DNA of 64,000 bases from Bacteroidales bacterium 6E (GCA_001270045.2 DF970689.1:39350-103349); one strand, 5' to 3'; numbered from the stretch's first letter, positions 1 through 9,011 are shown. Numbers and translations: made by a program. The notes: a model not told the origin generated them from the sequence alone.

Positions 1-1737
1 ATCCAGTCCTTCCTTAAGTTCGGTTCTCACTTTTTCATGATAACCGTTCAGCCATTCTTTTTCCTCATGCGTAAGCATGGCGTTAACAACAAGTCGTGTA
101 TCGATCGGACAAAGGGTAAGGGTATCGAAACCATAAAATGTTCCGAATTCGGTAACCTCTTTTTCGACACATACCATCATGTTTTCCGTTCGGATCCCAT
201 ACAATCCGGGGCGATAAAGTCCAGGTTCATTGGAAAAGACCATTCCAGGAGCAATCGGGTAGGAGTTCAGCTCCTGTCGGATACTTGCCGGACCTTCGTG
301 TACATTGAGGAAATGACCGACCCCATGACCTGTTCCATGTCCATAATTCAATCCCTGTTGCCAGAGTGCATTGCGCGCCAGAACATCGAGGTGCATACCC
401 CTGGTTCCTGCAGGAAACCTGGCTAAGGTCAGGTTTATCATTCCTTTCAATACCAGGGTGAAATCTCTTTTCTGATTGTCAGTAACATATCCCAAAGCCA
501 CGGTTCTGGTGATATCGGTTGTCCCGGATTTGTATTGTCCGCCAGAGTCAAATAACAGGATCCCCTCCGGTTTTAATGGAAGTGCATTCTGTTGGTCAAC
601 CGAAAGATGCACAATGGCTCCATGTTCCCTGTAGCCGACGATGGGAGAGAAGCTCTCACCAACGAATCCGGGTTGCATAGCCCTGAATTCTTTCAGCTTC
701 CGGCTTACGGTATATTCATCGATGGTTTCTGACTGAACTGCATGTTTCAGCCAAAAAAGAAAATTGACCATGGCACATCCATCTTGATGCATGGCCATCC
801 TGAAGCCGGACAATTCGGTTTCGTTTTTTGCGGCTTTTAAAATCGTAGGTATCGACATACCCTCCACAACATTGTTGTGTTTAAATGCAGCCTGCCAAAG
901 GGCGGTGTTGGCAGTGGAAGGGTCGAGATAAATGGTTTGTCCCCCCAATTGTTCCAGGTAATTGTAGAATTCATGGTATGGTTTGAGAATGACCCCTTCA
1001 TTTACCAGTGCTTCAATGGCTTGACCGTCAATGGTAGCTGTATGGGTAAAAAGCCTTGTTTCGCCATTTCCAATGATTGCATAACCCATGAATACCGGAT
1101 TGTAGTCGATATCACTCCCCCTCAGGTTGAAAGTCCAGGCAAGGTCGTCCAGGGCTGAAACAATGGTCGCACTTGCACCTTTTTCTCTGGCCATGGTAGA
1201 GATGGTAGTCAACTTTTCCGTTCTGGATTTACCTGTAATATCCAAAGGCAACTCAAATACAGGCTTTTCCGGCAGGGCCGGACGATCAGTCCAAACCTCA
1301 TCCAACATGTCAGATACGAAAATAATGTCGACCATCATTTTTGACAGGGCATCCATGATTTGACGAAAGGTTGAGAGCGGAAGCGAAACCGGATCAAGGC
1401 CTAGTCTTGCCCCTTCACGCATGTTAAGCATAAGCCATTCCGGCACAGGTATCGCATCCGGTACCCTGAGTTTATGCATGGTAATTCCGGTTCCTTCCAA
1501 TTCTTCCCCAGCCTGCAGAAAATAGCGGGTGTCAGTCCACAAACCTGCCGATTCCCTTGTGATCACCACTTCACCGAAAGACCCTGTGAATCCTGTAACA
1601 AACTCCCTGGTTTTCCAATGGGTACAAAGATACTCACTCATATGGGGGTCAGTTCCTGAGATATAAATGGCGTCCAGATGTCTCTGGGCCATAAAATCGC
1701 GTATGGCTTCGATACGTTTAACGATGTTTTGGTTCAT
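1..1737 (-). CDS. Aminopeptidase P family (X-Pro aminopeptidase), C-terminus cut by window edge
   Basis: Metallopeptidase of the M24B family, expected to release N-terminal residues that precede proline. The reading frame is open from an ATG at 1737 down to base 1, so about 579 codons are present and the end lies outside the window. The N-terminus reads MNQNIVKRIEAIRDFMAQRH, followed by two creatinase-like N-terminal domains. The C-terminal pita-bread domain shows the expected metal ligands: Asp in LLFDSGGQY, Asp in TDITRT, His in GHGTGHGVGHF and Glu in FSNEPGLY and GIRTENM. The start overlaps the end of the upstream NUDIX gene by 20 bases, which suggests co-transcription. The family assignment is firm; the substrate is inferred. 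Confidence 0.9.
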   Translation of the reverse strand, partial: MNQNIVKRIEAIRDFMAQRHLDAIYISGTDPHMSEYLCTHWKTREFVTGFTGSFGEVVITRESAGLWTDTRYFLQAGEELEGTGITMHKLRVPDAIPVPEWLMLNMREGARLGLDPVSLPLSTFRQIMDALSKMMVDIIFVSDMLDEVWTDRPALPEKPVFELPLDITGKSRTEKLTTISTMAREKGASATIVSALDDLAWTFNLRGSDIDYNPVFMGYAIIGNGETRLFTHTATIDGQAIEALVNEGVILKPYHEFYNYLEQLGGQTIYLDPSTANTALWQAAFKHNNVVEGMSIPTILKAAKNETELSGFRMAMHQDGCAMVNFLFWLKHAVQSETIDEYTVSRKLKEFRAMQPGFVGESFSPIVGYREHGAIVHLSVDQQNALPLKPEGILLFDSGGQYKSGTTDITRTVALGYVTDNQKRDFTLVLKGMINLTLARFPAGTRGMHLDVLARNALWQQGLNYGHGTGHGVGHFLNVHEGPASIRQELNSYPIAPGMVFSNEPGLYRPGLYGIRTENMMVCVEKEVTEFGTFYGFDTLTLCPIDTRLVVNAMLTHEEKEWLNGYHEKVRTELKEGLD

Positions 1738-2251
1738 GAGGTGCAATTTCTTTTATGAAGTAACGGATTGAAGGGGCTGGGATTTCGAATGGATCAACCT
1801 CATTCGGATCGATCCACTCAAAACTACTGATGTCGTCATTGGGGGTAAGGACGTCCAGATTCCCGGCTACAACACGAAAAGCCAGGTCAGTGGTAAAGAC
1901 CGTAATTCCCGAAAAGAAGTATTCATTGGGTCGGGAGGCCAGGTAAACCATTTTCTTTACCTCCATGTTAAGTTCTTCCTTTAATTCACGCCTGACAGCC
2001 TCTTCTGCTGATTCCATTGGATCGATAAAACCTCCGGGGAGGTCCATCTTCCCTTTGTCGGGATCGATAGCCCTTCGGGTGACGAGCAATTTTCCCTCCT
2101 GATTAAAAATAAGACATGCAACAGCTGCCGCAGAGTTGGTATACCATTGAAGCGAACAGCTGTAGCATGTCAGCGACCGGGCTCCGGAGATCCTGAACTG
2201 GTCAGATCCGCAGCGCGGACAATATTTGAATACATTAACCGGATGTGCCAT
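1718..2251 (-). CDS. NUDIX hydrolase with N-terminal zinc ribbon
   Basis: A 177-residue protein. Residues 11-32 carry two CxxC-type pairs (CPRC and CYSC), a zinc ribbon as in NudC-like or ADP-ribose-pyrophosphatase-like NUDIX proteins. The NUDIX box starts at GGFIDPMES near residue 73 and continues through REL.EE, with Asn where the last Gly of the consensus normally sits. The family hydrolyses nucleoside diphosphates linked to another moiety; the substrate cannot be told from sequence. It precedes and overlaps the X-Pro aminopeptidase gene on the same strand. Confidence 0.88.
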   Translation of the reverse strand: MAHPVNVFKYCPRCGSDQFRISGARSLTCYSCSLQWYTNSAAAVACLIFNQEGKLLVTRRAIDPDKGKMDLPGGFIDPMESAEEAVRRELKEELNMEVKKMVYLASRPNEYFFSGITVFTTDLAFRVVAGNLDVLTPNDDISSFEWIDPNEVDPFEIPAPSIRYFIKEIAPHEPKHR

Positions 2252-2370
2252 GTCTTTTCATTCGGGATTTAGGGAGTGGGCATAAAGTCCAGACTAACCC
2301 TTAATCAATCACTCCTCCAAAAATAGGAAAAAGAGTGGAGTCCGTCGCGAAAAGATGGCAATTCCTGATA

Positions 2371-2607
2371 TCAGAGAGAACGGTGGGTCCCGTCACAGTA
2401 TGGTTTGTTGGCTGAATACTTGCATTGGCAAAGCCATACCTCGCGGGTTTCATCAATTTTAAATTCCATCGGAGTGATTCCGGTACCCCTGTGTGACCCA
2501 TCGCAGAAGGGTTGGTTAGAGCTCCTGCCACAGGCACACCAAAAATAATTCCCTGGCTCAAGTGTAAGTCGGGCCGGGTGTTTTTCGGCAACTATTGGTT
2601 TTTCCAT
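2371..2607 (-). CDS. Dual CDGSH iron-sulfur protein
   Basis: A 78-residue protein with two CDGSH-type [2Fe-2S] motifs. The first has Cys24, Cys26, Cys35 and His39 (ending CDGSH); the second has Cys60, Cys62, Cys71 and His75 (ending CDGTH). Each set gives the three-Cys, one-His ligation typical of mitoNEET-type clusters. No membrane segment is present, so it is probably soluble. Two-motif bacterial members are known but their role is poorly defined; redox or cluster transfer is the usual proposal. It lies 11 bases after the SMP-30-like gene on the same strand. Confidence 0.9.
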   Translation of the reverse strand: MEKPIVAEKHPARLTLEPGNYFWCACGRSSNQPFCDGSHRGTGITPMEFKIDETREVWLCQCKYSANKPYCDGTHRSL

Positions 2608-2618
2608 AATGGTTGTTT

Positions 2619-3446
2619 TTATTGGAGTTTATAAGCTACAACCCGGTTGTCCATAAATGTGGGCACCAAAACCAGGTTCAGTTTGGATGCAAAATCAATA
2701 TCGGCCGAATTGATGCTTTGTTCCGATGAATCGAATACTTTGGAGGTCTTTCCGTTTTTGTTCACAAAAATCCGTCCTGCCCAATGCGAGAAAACAAAAT
2801 TTCCGTCATTATCCTTCTCCAGCCCATCTACTCCTCCGGCATCCTCAATCAGTATTTCCATTTTTTTTGTCGGCATGTCAATCACGAATATATGTTGGTC
2901 CCCGACATATAGTTTTCCTGGCTCGGCAAACAATCCGTTTGGCCGGTTAAAGGTTTCTGAGTGGAACCATTCATTAAACTGGCCATCTTTCAGCATGTGG
3001 ATTTTCTTCTTCATCATGTCGGTAACGAGCACCTTTCCATCAGGGCAAACAGTTACGTCGTTCAGGAATTCGGCTCCGGGGGCATCATATTTTTTCACGA
3101 TTTTCCCTTCTTTCATGTCGATTTCCACAAGCTGGTCGATATCGGCGACATAGAGTTTACCATCATAAATTCCCATGCCTTTGGGGGCATTCAGTCCTGT
3201 CACCCATTCAAGGTTGACAACTTCACCTTTTGATGATAGAATGCTGATAAATCCGTTTCCATCCTTTTCGGATGCATTCCCGTTGATGTTGGCAACATAG
3301 ATCTGGTCATTGCCCGGACAGTAAATCACCGATTCCGGGGTTTTAAGTACGGGAGCGGTTTCCCAGACTTTCACTAACTGCTGCGAAAACACGGTGGCTG
3401 TGGATGCAGCCATGATAAGAAATAATAACAGGATACTTTTTTTCAT
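2619..3446 (-). CDS. Secreted SMP-30/gluconolactonase-like beta-propeller protein
   Basis: A 275-residue protein with an N-terminal signal peptide (hydrophobic residues 4-20, cleavage probably after VFSQ). The rest is a series of propeller blades with repeated LYVAD, VLVTD and LYVGD strands, like the SMP-30/gluconolactonase/LRE and NHL-type families. It is expected in the periplasm or outside the cell. The ligand or enzymatic activity cannot be assigned. It is followed closely by the CDGSH gene. About 280 bases without a gene separate it from the divergent lactonase-like gene; I recognised no clear promoter there. Confidence 0.75.
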   Translation of the reverse strand: MKKSILLLFLIMAASTATVFSQQLVKVWETAPVLKTPESVIYCPGNDQIYVANINGNASEKDGNGFISILSSKGEVVNLEWVTGLNAPKGMGIYDGKLYVADIDQLVEIDMKEGKIVKKYDAPGAEFLNDVTVCPDGKVLVTDMMKKKIHMLKDGQFNEWFHSETFNRPNGLFAEPGKLYVGDQHIFVIDMPTKKMEILIEDAGGVDGLEKDNDGNFVFSHWAGRIFVNKNGKTSKVFDSSEQSINSADIDFASKLNLVLVPTFMDNRVVAYKLQ

Positions 3447-3729
3447 AGCTATACTACTGTTTTATGGTTAAATTAATAATGCATGAATTTGAAAATATGA
3501 CTTTGAAGTCATTGTTTGCATATCTGAAGATTCAGGATCAGGGAATGTTCCATGCAATATCTTTTCCATTAAGGCCCGATCAACTGCCATAAATCTGATC
3601 TTGATTGATAAATTAAACATTTAACCCGGTTGATATAGAGAAACAAACCTTGACATTTATAACGTATTTTAGGGCAAAAGGTTAACTTCGTGATGGATAA
3701 ATGAATTCAAACCAACTTAAAATTAAACC

Positions 3730-4842
3730 ATGCGTAGGATTTTGGTATTTTTTTGGATATGCCTGTCATCACTTATCACAACTGCACAGCCGCCTCAGGG
3801 AGAAAACCTGTATGTTGGCACTTTTACCTCGGAAGGCGCAGAAGGAGTTTACTGGTTAAAATTTAATCCCCAAACTGGTGATCTTAGACATTTTCAGACA
3901 TTGAAGGGTATCGATAATCCCAATTTCATGAAAAAGTCACCTGATGGCCAGATGATGTATATTGTAGGGCGTGCTCCCGGGACTGTCGATGCGACAGGTG
4001 GATTTGTCAATTCATACAGTATTGGTGAGAGAGGAGAGCTGAAGTTTCTGGGTAAGCAGACAAGTCATGGGGGAGACCCTTGTTACATCGATGTATCACC
4101 AGACGGAAAATGGGCTGCCCTTGCCAATTATGGCGGAGGTTCAATAGCCATTTACCCTGTTGGGGAAAATGGGGCTTTGCTTCCTGCCACTGCAGTGATC
4201 AGGCATCAAGGCTCAGGGCCCAATCCTGGCAGGCAAAAAGAGCCACATGCCCATTCAATCCGCTTTTCAACTGACGGATCCATTTTATATGCGGCAGATT
4301 TGGGAACTGACCAGCTGCTTATTTATAGTCTTGATAAAAGTAATGGTACCCTGTCACCTGCGAATCAGCCATTTGTTGCCATGCCTCCGGGATCAGGCCC
4401 ACGTCATTTTGAATTTTCCAGAGATGAAAAATTCGCTTATGTGGCCAACGAACTGACATCGACTGTCACCGTTATTGAAACTACGGGAACCCAATTTCAG
4501 GTAGTCCAGACCATTTCTGCCCTTCCGGCTGATTTCAATGGTACCAGCTATTGTGCTGATATCCATCTGTCACCCGATGAAAAATATGTGTATGTATCAA
4601 ACCGGGGACATCAGTCCATTGCCGTATTTGAACGATTAGGCGATGGCAAGCTAAAGCTGATTAAACATGTCGGGGTTGAGGGGGACTGGCCACGTAATTT
4701 TACCATTCATTCTTCCGGGAAATATATGCTGGTTGCCAACCAACGAAGCCATAACGTAACGGTTTTTGAATTAAGGGGCGGAATTCCTGTTTTCTCCGGA
4801 AAACAATTGAAGGTCCCGGCTGCCGTTTGCCTCCAGTTTTAG
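3730..4842 (+). CDS. Lactonase family protein (6-phosphogluconolactonase-like seven-bladed propeller), secreted
   Basis: A 370-residue protein of the YbhE/Pgl-type lactonase family. It has a signal peptide (residues 1-19, ending TTAQP), so unlike E. coli Pgl it is exported. Family motifs include NPNF near residue 60, GGDPCYIDVSPDGKW, the HAHSIRFS segment and SGPRHFEFS. Family members hydrolyse 6-phosphogluconolactone, but an exported copy probably has another substrate such as a free sugar lactone; this is inference. It converges on folE with a 14-base gap. Confidence 0.8.
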   Translation: MRRILVFFWICLSSLITTAQPPQGENLYVGTFTSEGAEGVYWLKFNPQTGDLRHFQTLKGIDNPNFMKKSPDGQMMYIVGRAPGTVDATGGFVNSYSIGERGELKFLGKQTSHGGDPCYIDVSPDGKWAALANYGGGSIAIYPVGENGALLPATAVIRHQGSGPNPGRQKEPHAHSIRFSTDGSILYAADLGTDQLLIYSLDKSNGTLSPANQPFVAMPPGSGPRHFEFSRDEKFAYVANELTSTVTVIETTGTQFQVVQTISALPADFNGTSYCADIHLSPDEKYVYVSNRGHQSIAVFERLGDGKLKLIKHVGVEGDWPRNFTIHSSGKYMLVANQRSHNVTVFELRGGIPVFSGKQLKVPAAVCLQF

Positions 4843-4856
4843 GTATTTGGTCAGGC

Positions 4857-5477
4857 TTAAAGTTTGGTGCCAATCAGGCGAATAAACTCATCGCGTGTGG
4901 CTACCCTTTCGAATGCCCCCGTAAAATCGGAAGTGGTTGTCACGGAATGTTGCTTCTGTATACCCCTCATTTGCATGCACAGGTGTTGGGCTTCAATGAC
5001 GACAGCCACCCCCAGTGGTTTCAGGGTACTTTGGATACAATCTTTGATCTGGGAGGTAAGACGCTCCTGGACCTGGAGCCTTCGTGCATACACGTCAACC
5101 ACCCTTGCAATTTTGCTCAGTCCGGTAATATAACCATTGGGTATATAGGCCACATGAGCTTTCCCGATAAAGGGCAAGAGATGATGTTCGCACATGGAAT
5201 ATATTTCAATGTCCTTGACAATGACCATCTGGCGGTAATCTTCCTTAAACATGGCTGACTCGAGAATCTTGACAGGATCCATTTCGTATCCCTGCAATAA
5301 AAACTGCATGGCCTTGGCAACCCGTATAGGCGTTTTCTGGAGCCCTTCACGATCGGTGTTTTCACCGAGCAGGTCCAGAATTTCCTTGTAATGTTTCGAA
5401 AGTTTTTTCAGCTTGGCACTATCGTGTTTTTCGATCCTGCGGTAGTTGCCGTCATCGTTGTGCAGGGAGAATTCCAT
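4857..5477 (-). CDS. folE: GTP cyclohydrolase I
   Basis: A 206-residue enzyme that converts GTP to 7,8-dihydroneopterin triphosphate, the first step of folate or pterin synthesis. The zinc ligands of the family are visible: Cys and His in [10 protein letters not shown] and Cys in HLCMQMRG. The substrate-binding segment [18 protein letters not shown] and the RLQVQERLT helix are intact. Length is normal for the type IA enzyme. It is divergent from the futalosine hydrolase gene across about 90 bases. Confidence 0.95.
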   Translation of the reverse strand: MEFSLHNDDGNYRRIEKHDSAKLKKLSKHYKEILDLLGENTDREGLQKTPIRVAKAMQFLLQGYEMDPVKILESAMFKEDYRQMVIVKDIEIYSMCEHHLLPFIGKAHVAYIPNGYITGLSKIARVVDVYARRLQVQERLTSQIKDCIQSTLKPLGVAVVIEAQHLCMQMRGIQKQHSVTTTSDFTGAFERVATRDEFIRLIGTKL

Positions 5478-5570
5478 ATTCGTAGTAAAGAAATTGTATA
5501 CAAAGATTAACTTTTTTTCAGAAAATCAGTATGATTAATCAACAGTGAGAAAAATAATACACGCAAATTA

Positions 5571-6248
5571 ATGAAGAAAGTGTTATTGGTGACAGCCTCT
5601 GAAATGGAAGTCAGGTTGTTCCTGAACGATTGTACTTTTCTGGATGCACAGAACGATTTTCTGAAAACCTATACATATAACGGTAAGGAATATGATATAC
5701 TCGTAACCGGGCAGGGAACAACTTTTACCACATTTCACTTGACGAGCCTGTTGAGTCATGCCGGTTACAAAATGATCATCAATGCCGGTCTGGCAGGAAG
5801 TCTGACCAACGAAATCAAGGTAGGCGACGTAGTCAATGTGATTGAAGAAGAATTTGCTGATCTGGGGATTGAGGAGGAGCAGGAATTCCTGACACTTTTT
5901 GACAGCGGTTACATAAAGCCTGATGAGTTCCCTTTTGAGAACCGTATTCTCCGTTCCGATCATCTCCCTTATGTTGGGCACTTGAAAAGAGTGAAAGGCA
6001 TTACCACAAATATCGTTCATGGCCGAAAATCAACGGTCGACGAATTGAAAAGCCGCTTCCGGGCCCAGGTTGAAAGTATGGAAGGGGCAGCTGTCTTCTA
6101 TGTTTGTCGTTGGATGGGTGTACCGGTGATCCAGGTGAGGGCAATTTCCAACTTTGTCGCACCCCATGATGATGCCCAATGGGATATACCCCTCGCACTC
6201 GATAACCTCAAACTTACTTTATTGTCACTTCTACAGGAAATCAGTTAA
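5571..6248 (+). CDS. mqnB: Futalosine hydrolase (MqnB-like nucleosidase)
   Basis: A 225-residue protein of the PNP/UDP nucleosidase superfamily. It shows the N-terminal VTASEME motif, the NAGLAGSL ribose/phosphate loop near residue 73 and the VESMEGAAVFYVC purine-side motif near residue 165. This pattern matches futalosine hydrolase, which removes hypoxanthine from futalosine in the alternative menaquinone pathway. A general MTA/SAH nucleosidase is the main alternative, but the insert containing EEEFADLGIEEE fits MqnB. No other mqn genes lie in the window. Confidence 0.82.
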   Translation: MKKVLLVTASEMEVRLFLNDCTFLDAQNDFLKTYTYNGKEYDILVTGQGTTFTTFHLTSLLSHAGYKMIINAGLAGSLTNEIKVGDVVNVIEEEFADLGIEEEQEFLTLFDSGYIKPDEFPFENRILRSDHLPYVGHLKRVKGITTNIVHGRKSTVDELKSRFRAQVESMEGAAVFYVCRWMGVPVIQVRAISNFVAPHDDAQWDIPLALDNLKLTLLSLLQEIS

Positions 6249-6457
6249 CAATTGCCTGAATTTTCTATTTTTGCAATTTCCAGGATGATGGTAAAAATTG
6301 CATACACAAATCTTTCACGTATGATACGGTAAAGTTTTTTGGACATTCACCCATCCATAGTAAAAAATATTCAGGCGGATGCAATATTTCAAGACATATA
6401 AAGTTATGTTGCTGAACGATCTTTGTTCAGAAAACACCGTTTCTGCATTTGCTGACC

Positions 6458-6465
6458 TAACTTTG
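6458..6465 (+). promoter_or_regulatory. Putative -7 box upstream of hldD
   Basis: TAACTTTG matches the Bacteroidota sigma-ABfr -7 consensus TAnnTTTG exactly and ends 7 bases before the hldD ATG, implying a very short leader. No good -33 TTTG was found at the expected spacing, so this is only a candidate. Confidence 0.3.
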
Positions 6466-6472
6466 AAGTGTA

Positions 6473-7438
6473 ATGATCGTTGTTACAGGTGCTGCTGGAT
6501 TTATTGGTAGTTATTTAGTGGGAAAACTGAATCGTGCGGGATTCAATAAACTCGTGCTGGTCGACAGATATGATGACCAGCAAAAGGATCGTAACCTCAG
6601 GTCCAAACAATACCACCAACTTATTGACCGTGATGATTTTCTGGATTGGTTCGGACACCATCGGAACCAGGTAGATATGGTGTATCATCTCGGAGCCCGA
6701 ACCGATACCATCGGTCAGGAACCCGAGAGCTATAAGGAACTGAATCTGATTTACTCACAGAAACTTTGGGAAGCCTGCACCGATTCGGGAATCCCCATGG
6801 TTTATGCATCGTCTGCCGCAACTTATGGGAATGGGGAACATGGCTTTTCCGACTGTCATACACGCATTGAAAATCTTAAGCCTCTCAATTTATATGCCTG
6901 GTCGAAGCATGATTTCGACTTGTGGGCATTACGTCAGAAAAAAACACCAAAATTCTGGGCAGGACTGAAGTTTTTTAATGTATACGGCCCAAATGAGTAT
7001 CACAAGGGCAGAATGGCTTCGGTTGTGCTCCATGCATACCATACGATCAGGGAGACCGGAGAGATGAATCTTTTCAAGTCACATCGGTCTGATGTCGCCG
7101 ATGGCGAGCAGAAACGGGACTTTGTTTTTGTGGATGATATCGCGGATGTAATGATGTTCTTCATGGAAAACCAGAATCATCCGGGCATTTATAATGTTGG
7201 TACCGGGAAAGCAAGGTCTTATCTTGATCTTACACGACTTGTCTTCGAAAGCATGCAGCTAAATCCTGACATCCATTTTGTGGATACACCTACCGACCTC
7301 AGGAGCCGGTACCAATACTTTACGGAAGCCGATATCCAGAAACTTCGGGAAATCGGATATCACAAACCTTTTACCGAACTGGAAAGGGGAATTCGGGAAT
7401 ACGTTGCCAATTACCTGATACATGAAGAGTGCTATTGA
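6473..7438 (+). CDS. hldD: ADP-L-glycero-D-manno-heptose 6-epimerase
   Basis: A 321-residue short-chain dehydrogenase/epimerase of the RfaD/HldD type. The Rossmann motif GAAGFIG is at residues 6-12, and the catalytic Tyr/Lys pair appears as YAWSK near residue 140. The VYGPNEYHKGRMASV segment is characteristic of heptose epimerases. The enzyme makes ADP-L-glycero-D-manno-heptose for the LPS inner core, so the cell is probably Gram-negative with a heptose-containing core or glycan. It is a stand-alone gene, convergent with the anti-sigma-like gene. Confidence 0.93.
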   Translation: MIVVTGAAGFIGSYLVGKLNRAGFNKLVLVDRYDDQQKDRNLRSKQYHQLIDRDDFLDWFGHHRNQVDMVYHLGARTDTIGQEPESYKELNLIYSQKLWEACTDSGIPMVYASSAATYGNGEHGFSDCHTRIENLKPLNLYAWSKHDFDLWALRQKKTPKFWAGLKFFNVYGPNEYHKGRMASVVLHAYHTIRETGEMNLFKSHRSDVADGEQKRDFVFVDDIADVMMFFMENQNHPGIYNVGTGKARSYLDLTRLVFESMQLNPDIHFVDTPTDLRSRYQYFTEADIQKLREIGYHKPFTELERGIREYVANYLIHEECY

Positions 7439-7473
7439 GCACTTTCGTCATTACCTTAAAACCGTGCTGAAGA

Positions 7474-7908
7474 TTATTGCAGTCCGACGTCATATGAATG
7501 ACGCGAACTGAAATATTTATCTGCCAGGATCAGGAAGGATGATGCCGCCATGATGATTGCCAGTGTAACCGGCAGTCCGGATATTGAAGACCACAATCTT
7601 GAGAATCCACCTTTCACTTCGTCAAGAGTAGCAGCAGGGAATCGTTCAAGCAAGCCTGAGGAAAGAGCCGAAGGATTGCCTGATTCGGTCCCACCAAAGA
7701 GAACCATCACCACTGCGATAGCAACGAATGCTCCTACAAAAATCCAGAATTTCATGCCAAGGATCGGCTCGGAAGCACGTGCTTTCTGATGGGCCGCTTC
7801 GGCAAGGACGGCCTGCATGACCAAAGACTCAAAACCAGAATCCGGCTTTTCGAGCTTAACGCCCTTCATCAGTTTTCTGAGTTCCCTATCGTCGTCGATG
7901 TTTTTCAT
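7474..7908 (-). CDS. Two-helix membrane protein, probable ECF anti-sigma partner
   Basis: A 144-residue protein of no recognised family. It has a charged cytoplasmic N-terminus of about 50 residues, a membrane helix near residues 52-70 (FWIFVGAFVAIAVVMVLF), a loop of about 40 residues and a second helix near residues 112-130. The start overlaps the sigma-factor stop by 4 bases (ATGA-type coupling). The position right after an ECF sigma gene, plus the short soluble N-terminus before a membrane anchor, suggests an anti-sigma factor. No zinc-binding ZAS motif is visible, so this role rests on context. Confidence 0.6.
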   Translation of the reverse strand: MKNIDDDRELRKLMKGVKLEKPDSGFESLVMQAVLAEAAHQKARASEPILGMKFWIFVGAFVAIAVVMVLFGGTESGNPSALSSGLLERFPAATLDEVKGGFSRLWSSISGLPVTLAIIMAASSFLILADKYFSSRHSYDVGLQ

Positions 7909-8462
7909 TGTGGTGAATATATTTCTTTGTTCATCAGATCATTCATAATTGAATAAAGCTTTTTCCGCGCCCGGAACAACTTCACTTTGGCATTGCTTTC
8001 GGTGAGACCCGTAATATGGCAAATCTCTTCAATGCTCTGGTCCTCGTAGTAATAAAGAACTACAAGTGTGTAGTCTTCCTCTGGCAACATCTTCAGGGCG
8101 GCTTCCAGGTATCTTGATCTTTCTTCCTGGGGAAGTTCGCTGGTGGCATCCATCGTTTCCTCTTCCGACACAGGAATCGACTCAATTTGGGTTGTGACCG
8201 GTTTTTTCTTTCTGGTATGCGTAATGCAAGTATTATAGGTAATGCTATACAACCAGGTTGAAAATTTCGCCTTCCCCTGAAATGTGTGTATCGACCGATA
8301 TGCCTTGATAAAAGACTCCTGCGCCATTTCCTGGGCATCTTCCCTGTTTTTCAGAACTTTCAATGCGATGGAAAAAACTATGTCCTGGTATTTTTCGACC
8401 AGGTGAGAAAAGGCCTGGGTATTCCCCTGCTGCACCATTTCAATGATTTTCAGTTCTTCCAT
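7905..8462 (-). CDS. ECF-type RNA polymerase sigma factor
   Basis: Extracytoplasmic-function sigma-70 protein. The start is placed at the ATG at 8462 (MEELKIIEMV), giving 185 residues. A longer in-frame start at 8606 would add 48 residues unlike any sigma factor and would span the gene's own promoter. Region 2 is clear (AFSHLVEKYQDIVFSIA, DAQEMAQESFIKAY, FSTWLYSITYN) and region 4 follows (YTLVVLYYYEDQSIEEI, LTESNAKVKLFRARKKL). It is co-transcribed with the membrane protein downstream. An ECF-type promoter 20 bases upstream suggests autoregulation. Confidence 0.93.
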   Translation of the reverse strand: MEELKIIEMVQQGNTQAFSHLVEKYQDIVFSIALKVLKNREDAQEMAQESFIKAYRSIHTFQGKAKFSTWLYSITYNTCITHTRKKKPVTTQIESIPVSEEETMDATSELPQEERSRYLEAALKMLPEEDYTLVVLYYYEDQSIEEICHITGLTESNAKVKLFRARKKLYSIMNDLMNKEIYSPQ

Positions 8463-8481
8463 TTCGCAAATGCACTCTTTT

Positions 8482-8507
8482 GACGCAATCCTAACATTTT
8501 GGTTACA
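8482..8507 (-). promoter_or_regulatory. Predicted ECF promoter for the sigma-factor operon
   Basis: On the minus strand, TGTAACC (8507-8501) is followed by 15 bases and CGTC (8485-8482). This has the AAC-type -35 and CGTC-type -10 layout of many ECF promoters. The ATG at 8462 lies about 20 bases downstream. The same two words with the same spacing occur on the other strand at 8593-8618. Confidence 0.7.
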
Positions 8508-8592
8508 CAATTTACAAAAAATGATGAAAAAAAGAATAGACTGCATCCAAGAGGATTCCTTAACTTTTTTTTTCAATTCATGCCTGAAATGT

Positions 8593-8618
8593 TGTAACCG
8601 AATCATTAAGCCGGCGTC
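8593..8618 (+). promoter_or_regulatory. Predicted ECF promoter for the DUF6249 gene
   Basis: TGTAACC (8593-8599), 15 bases, CGTC (8615-8618). It is identical in both words and in spacing to the minus-strand element at 8482-8507 and faces the DUF6249 gene that starts at 8664. This suggests the gene is a direct target of the neighbouring ECF sigma factor. Confidence 0.7.
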
Positions 8619-8663
8619 ATAACACCGGAAATTTCAAAAGTATAAACATTAAAATTTGATATT

Positions 8664-9011
8664 ATGGTTGACATTGTAGTTCCGGTAAGCCTTTTTCTGA
8701 TGATCTTCGCCATCGTTTACGTCATTTATACCACGCGAAACAAAGAACGAATGGCCCTGATTGAAAGAGGAGCCGATCCAAAGCTCTTCAAGAGCATGTC
8801 CAGAGGTTCGGGGTATAGCGACTTCAAATGGGGATTATTTATGGTGGGCGTTGCCATTGGCGTGTTTCTGGGCGTATTGATTGAGCAGAATACCACGCTT
8901 GAACCTGAACACATGTACGTTGCAATGATCCTGGTTTGTGGAGGACTTGCACTTATGGCTGCCTACTTGCTCAGAGGCAAAATCGAGAAAAGGGTTGATA
9001 AGCCTCAGTAA
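8664..9011 (+). CDS. DUF6249-like small membrane protein
   Basis: A 115-residue protein with an N-terminal helix (VPVSLFLMIFAIVYVIY), the family-like segment MALIERGADPKLF near residue 32, and two further hydrophobic helices (residues about 53-70 and 83-105). It resembles the DUF6249 family, common in Bacteroidota and of unknown function. It is divergent from the ECF sigma gene and preceded by a predicted ECF promoter, so it is probably a regulon member. A bidirectional terminator follows. Confidence 0.75.
   Translation: MVDIVVPVSLFLMIFAIVYVIYTTRNKERMALIERGADPKLFKSMSRGSGYSDFKWGLFMVGVAIGVFLGVLIEQNTTLEPEHMYVAMILVCGGLALMAAYLLRGKIEKRVDKPQ

Noticed and set aside
2301..2591. 96-codon frame overlapping the CDGSH gene
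   Set aside because: Lies in another frame of the CDGSH gene, which has two complete metal motifs.
8463..8606. N-terminal extension of the ECF sigma factor
   Set aside because: The added 48 residues are not sigma-like and span a clear ECF-type promoter.
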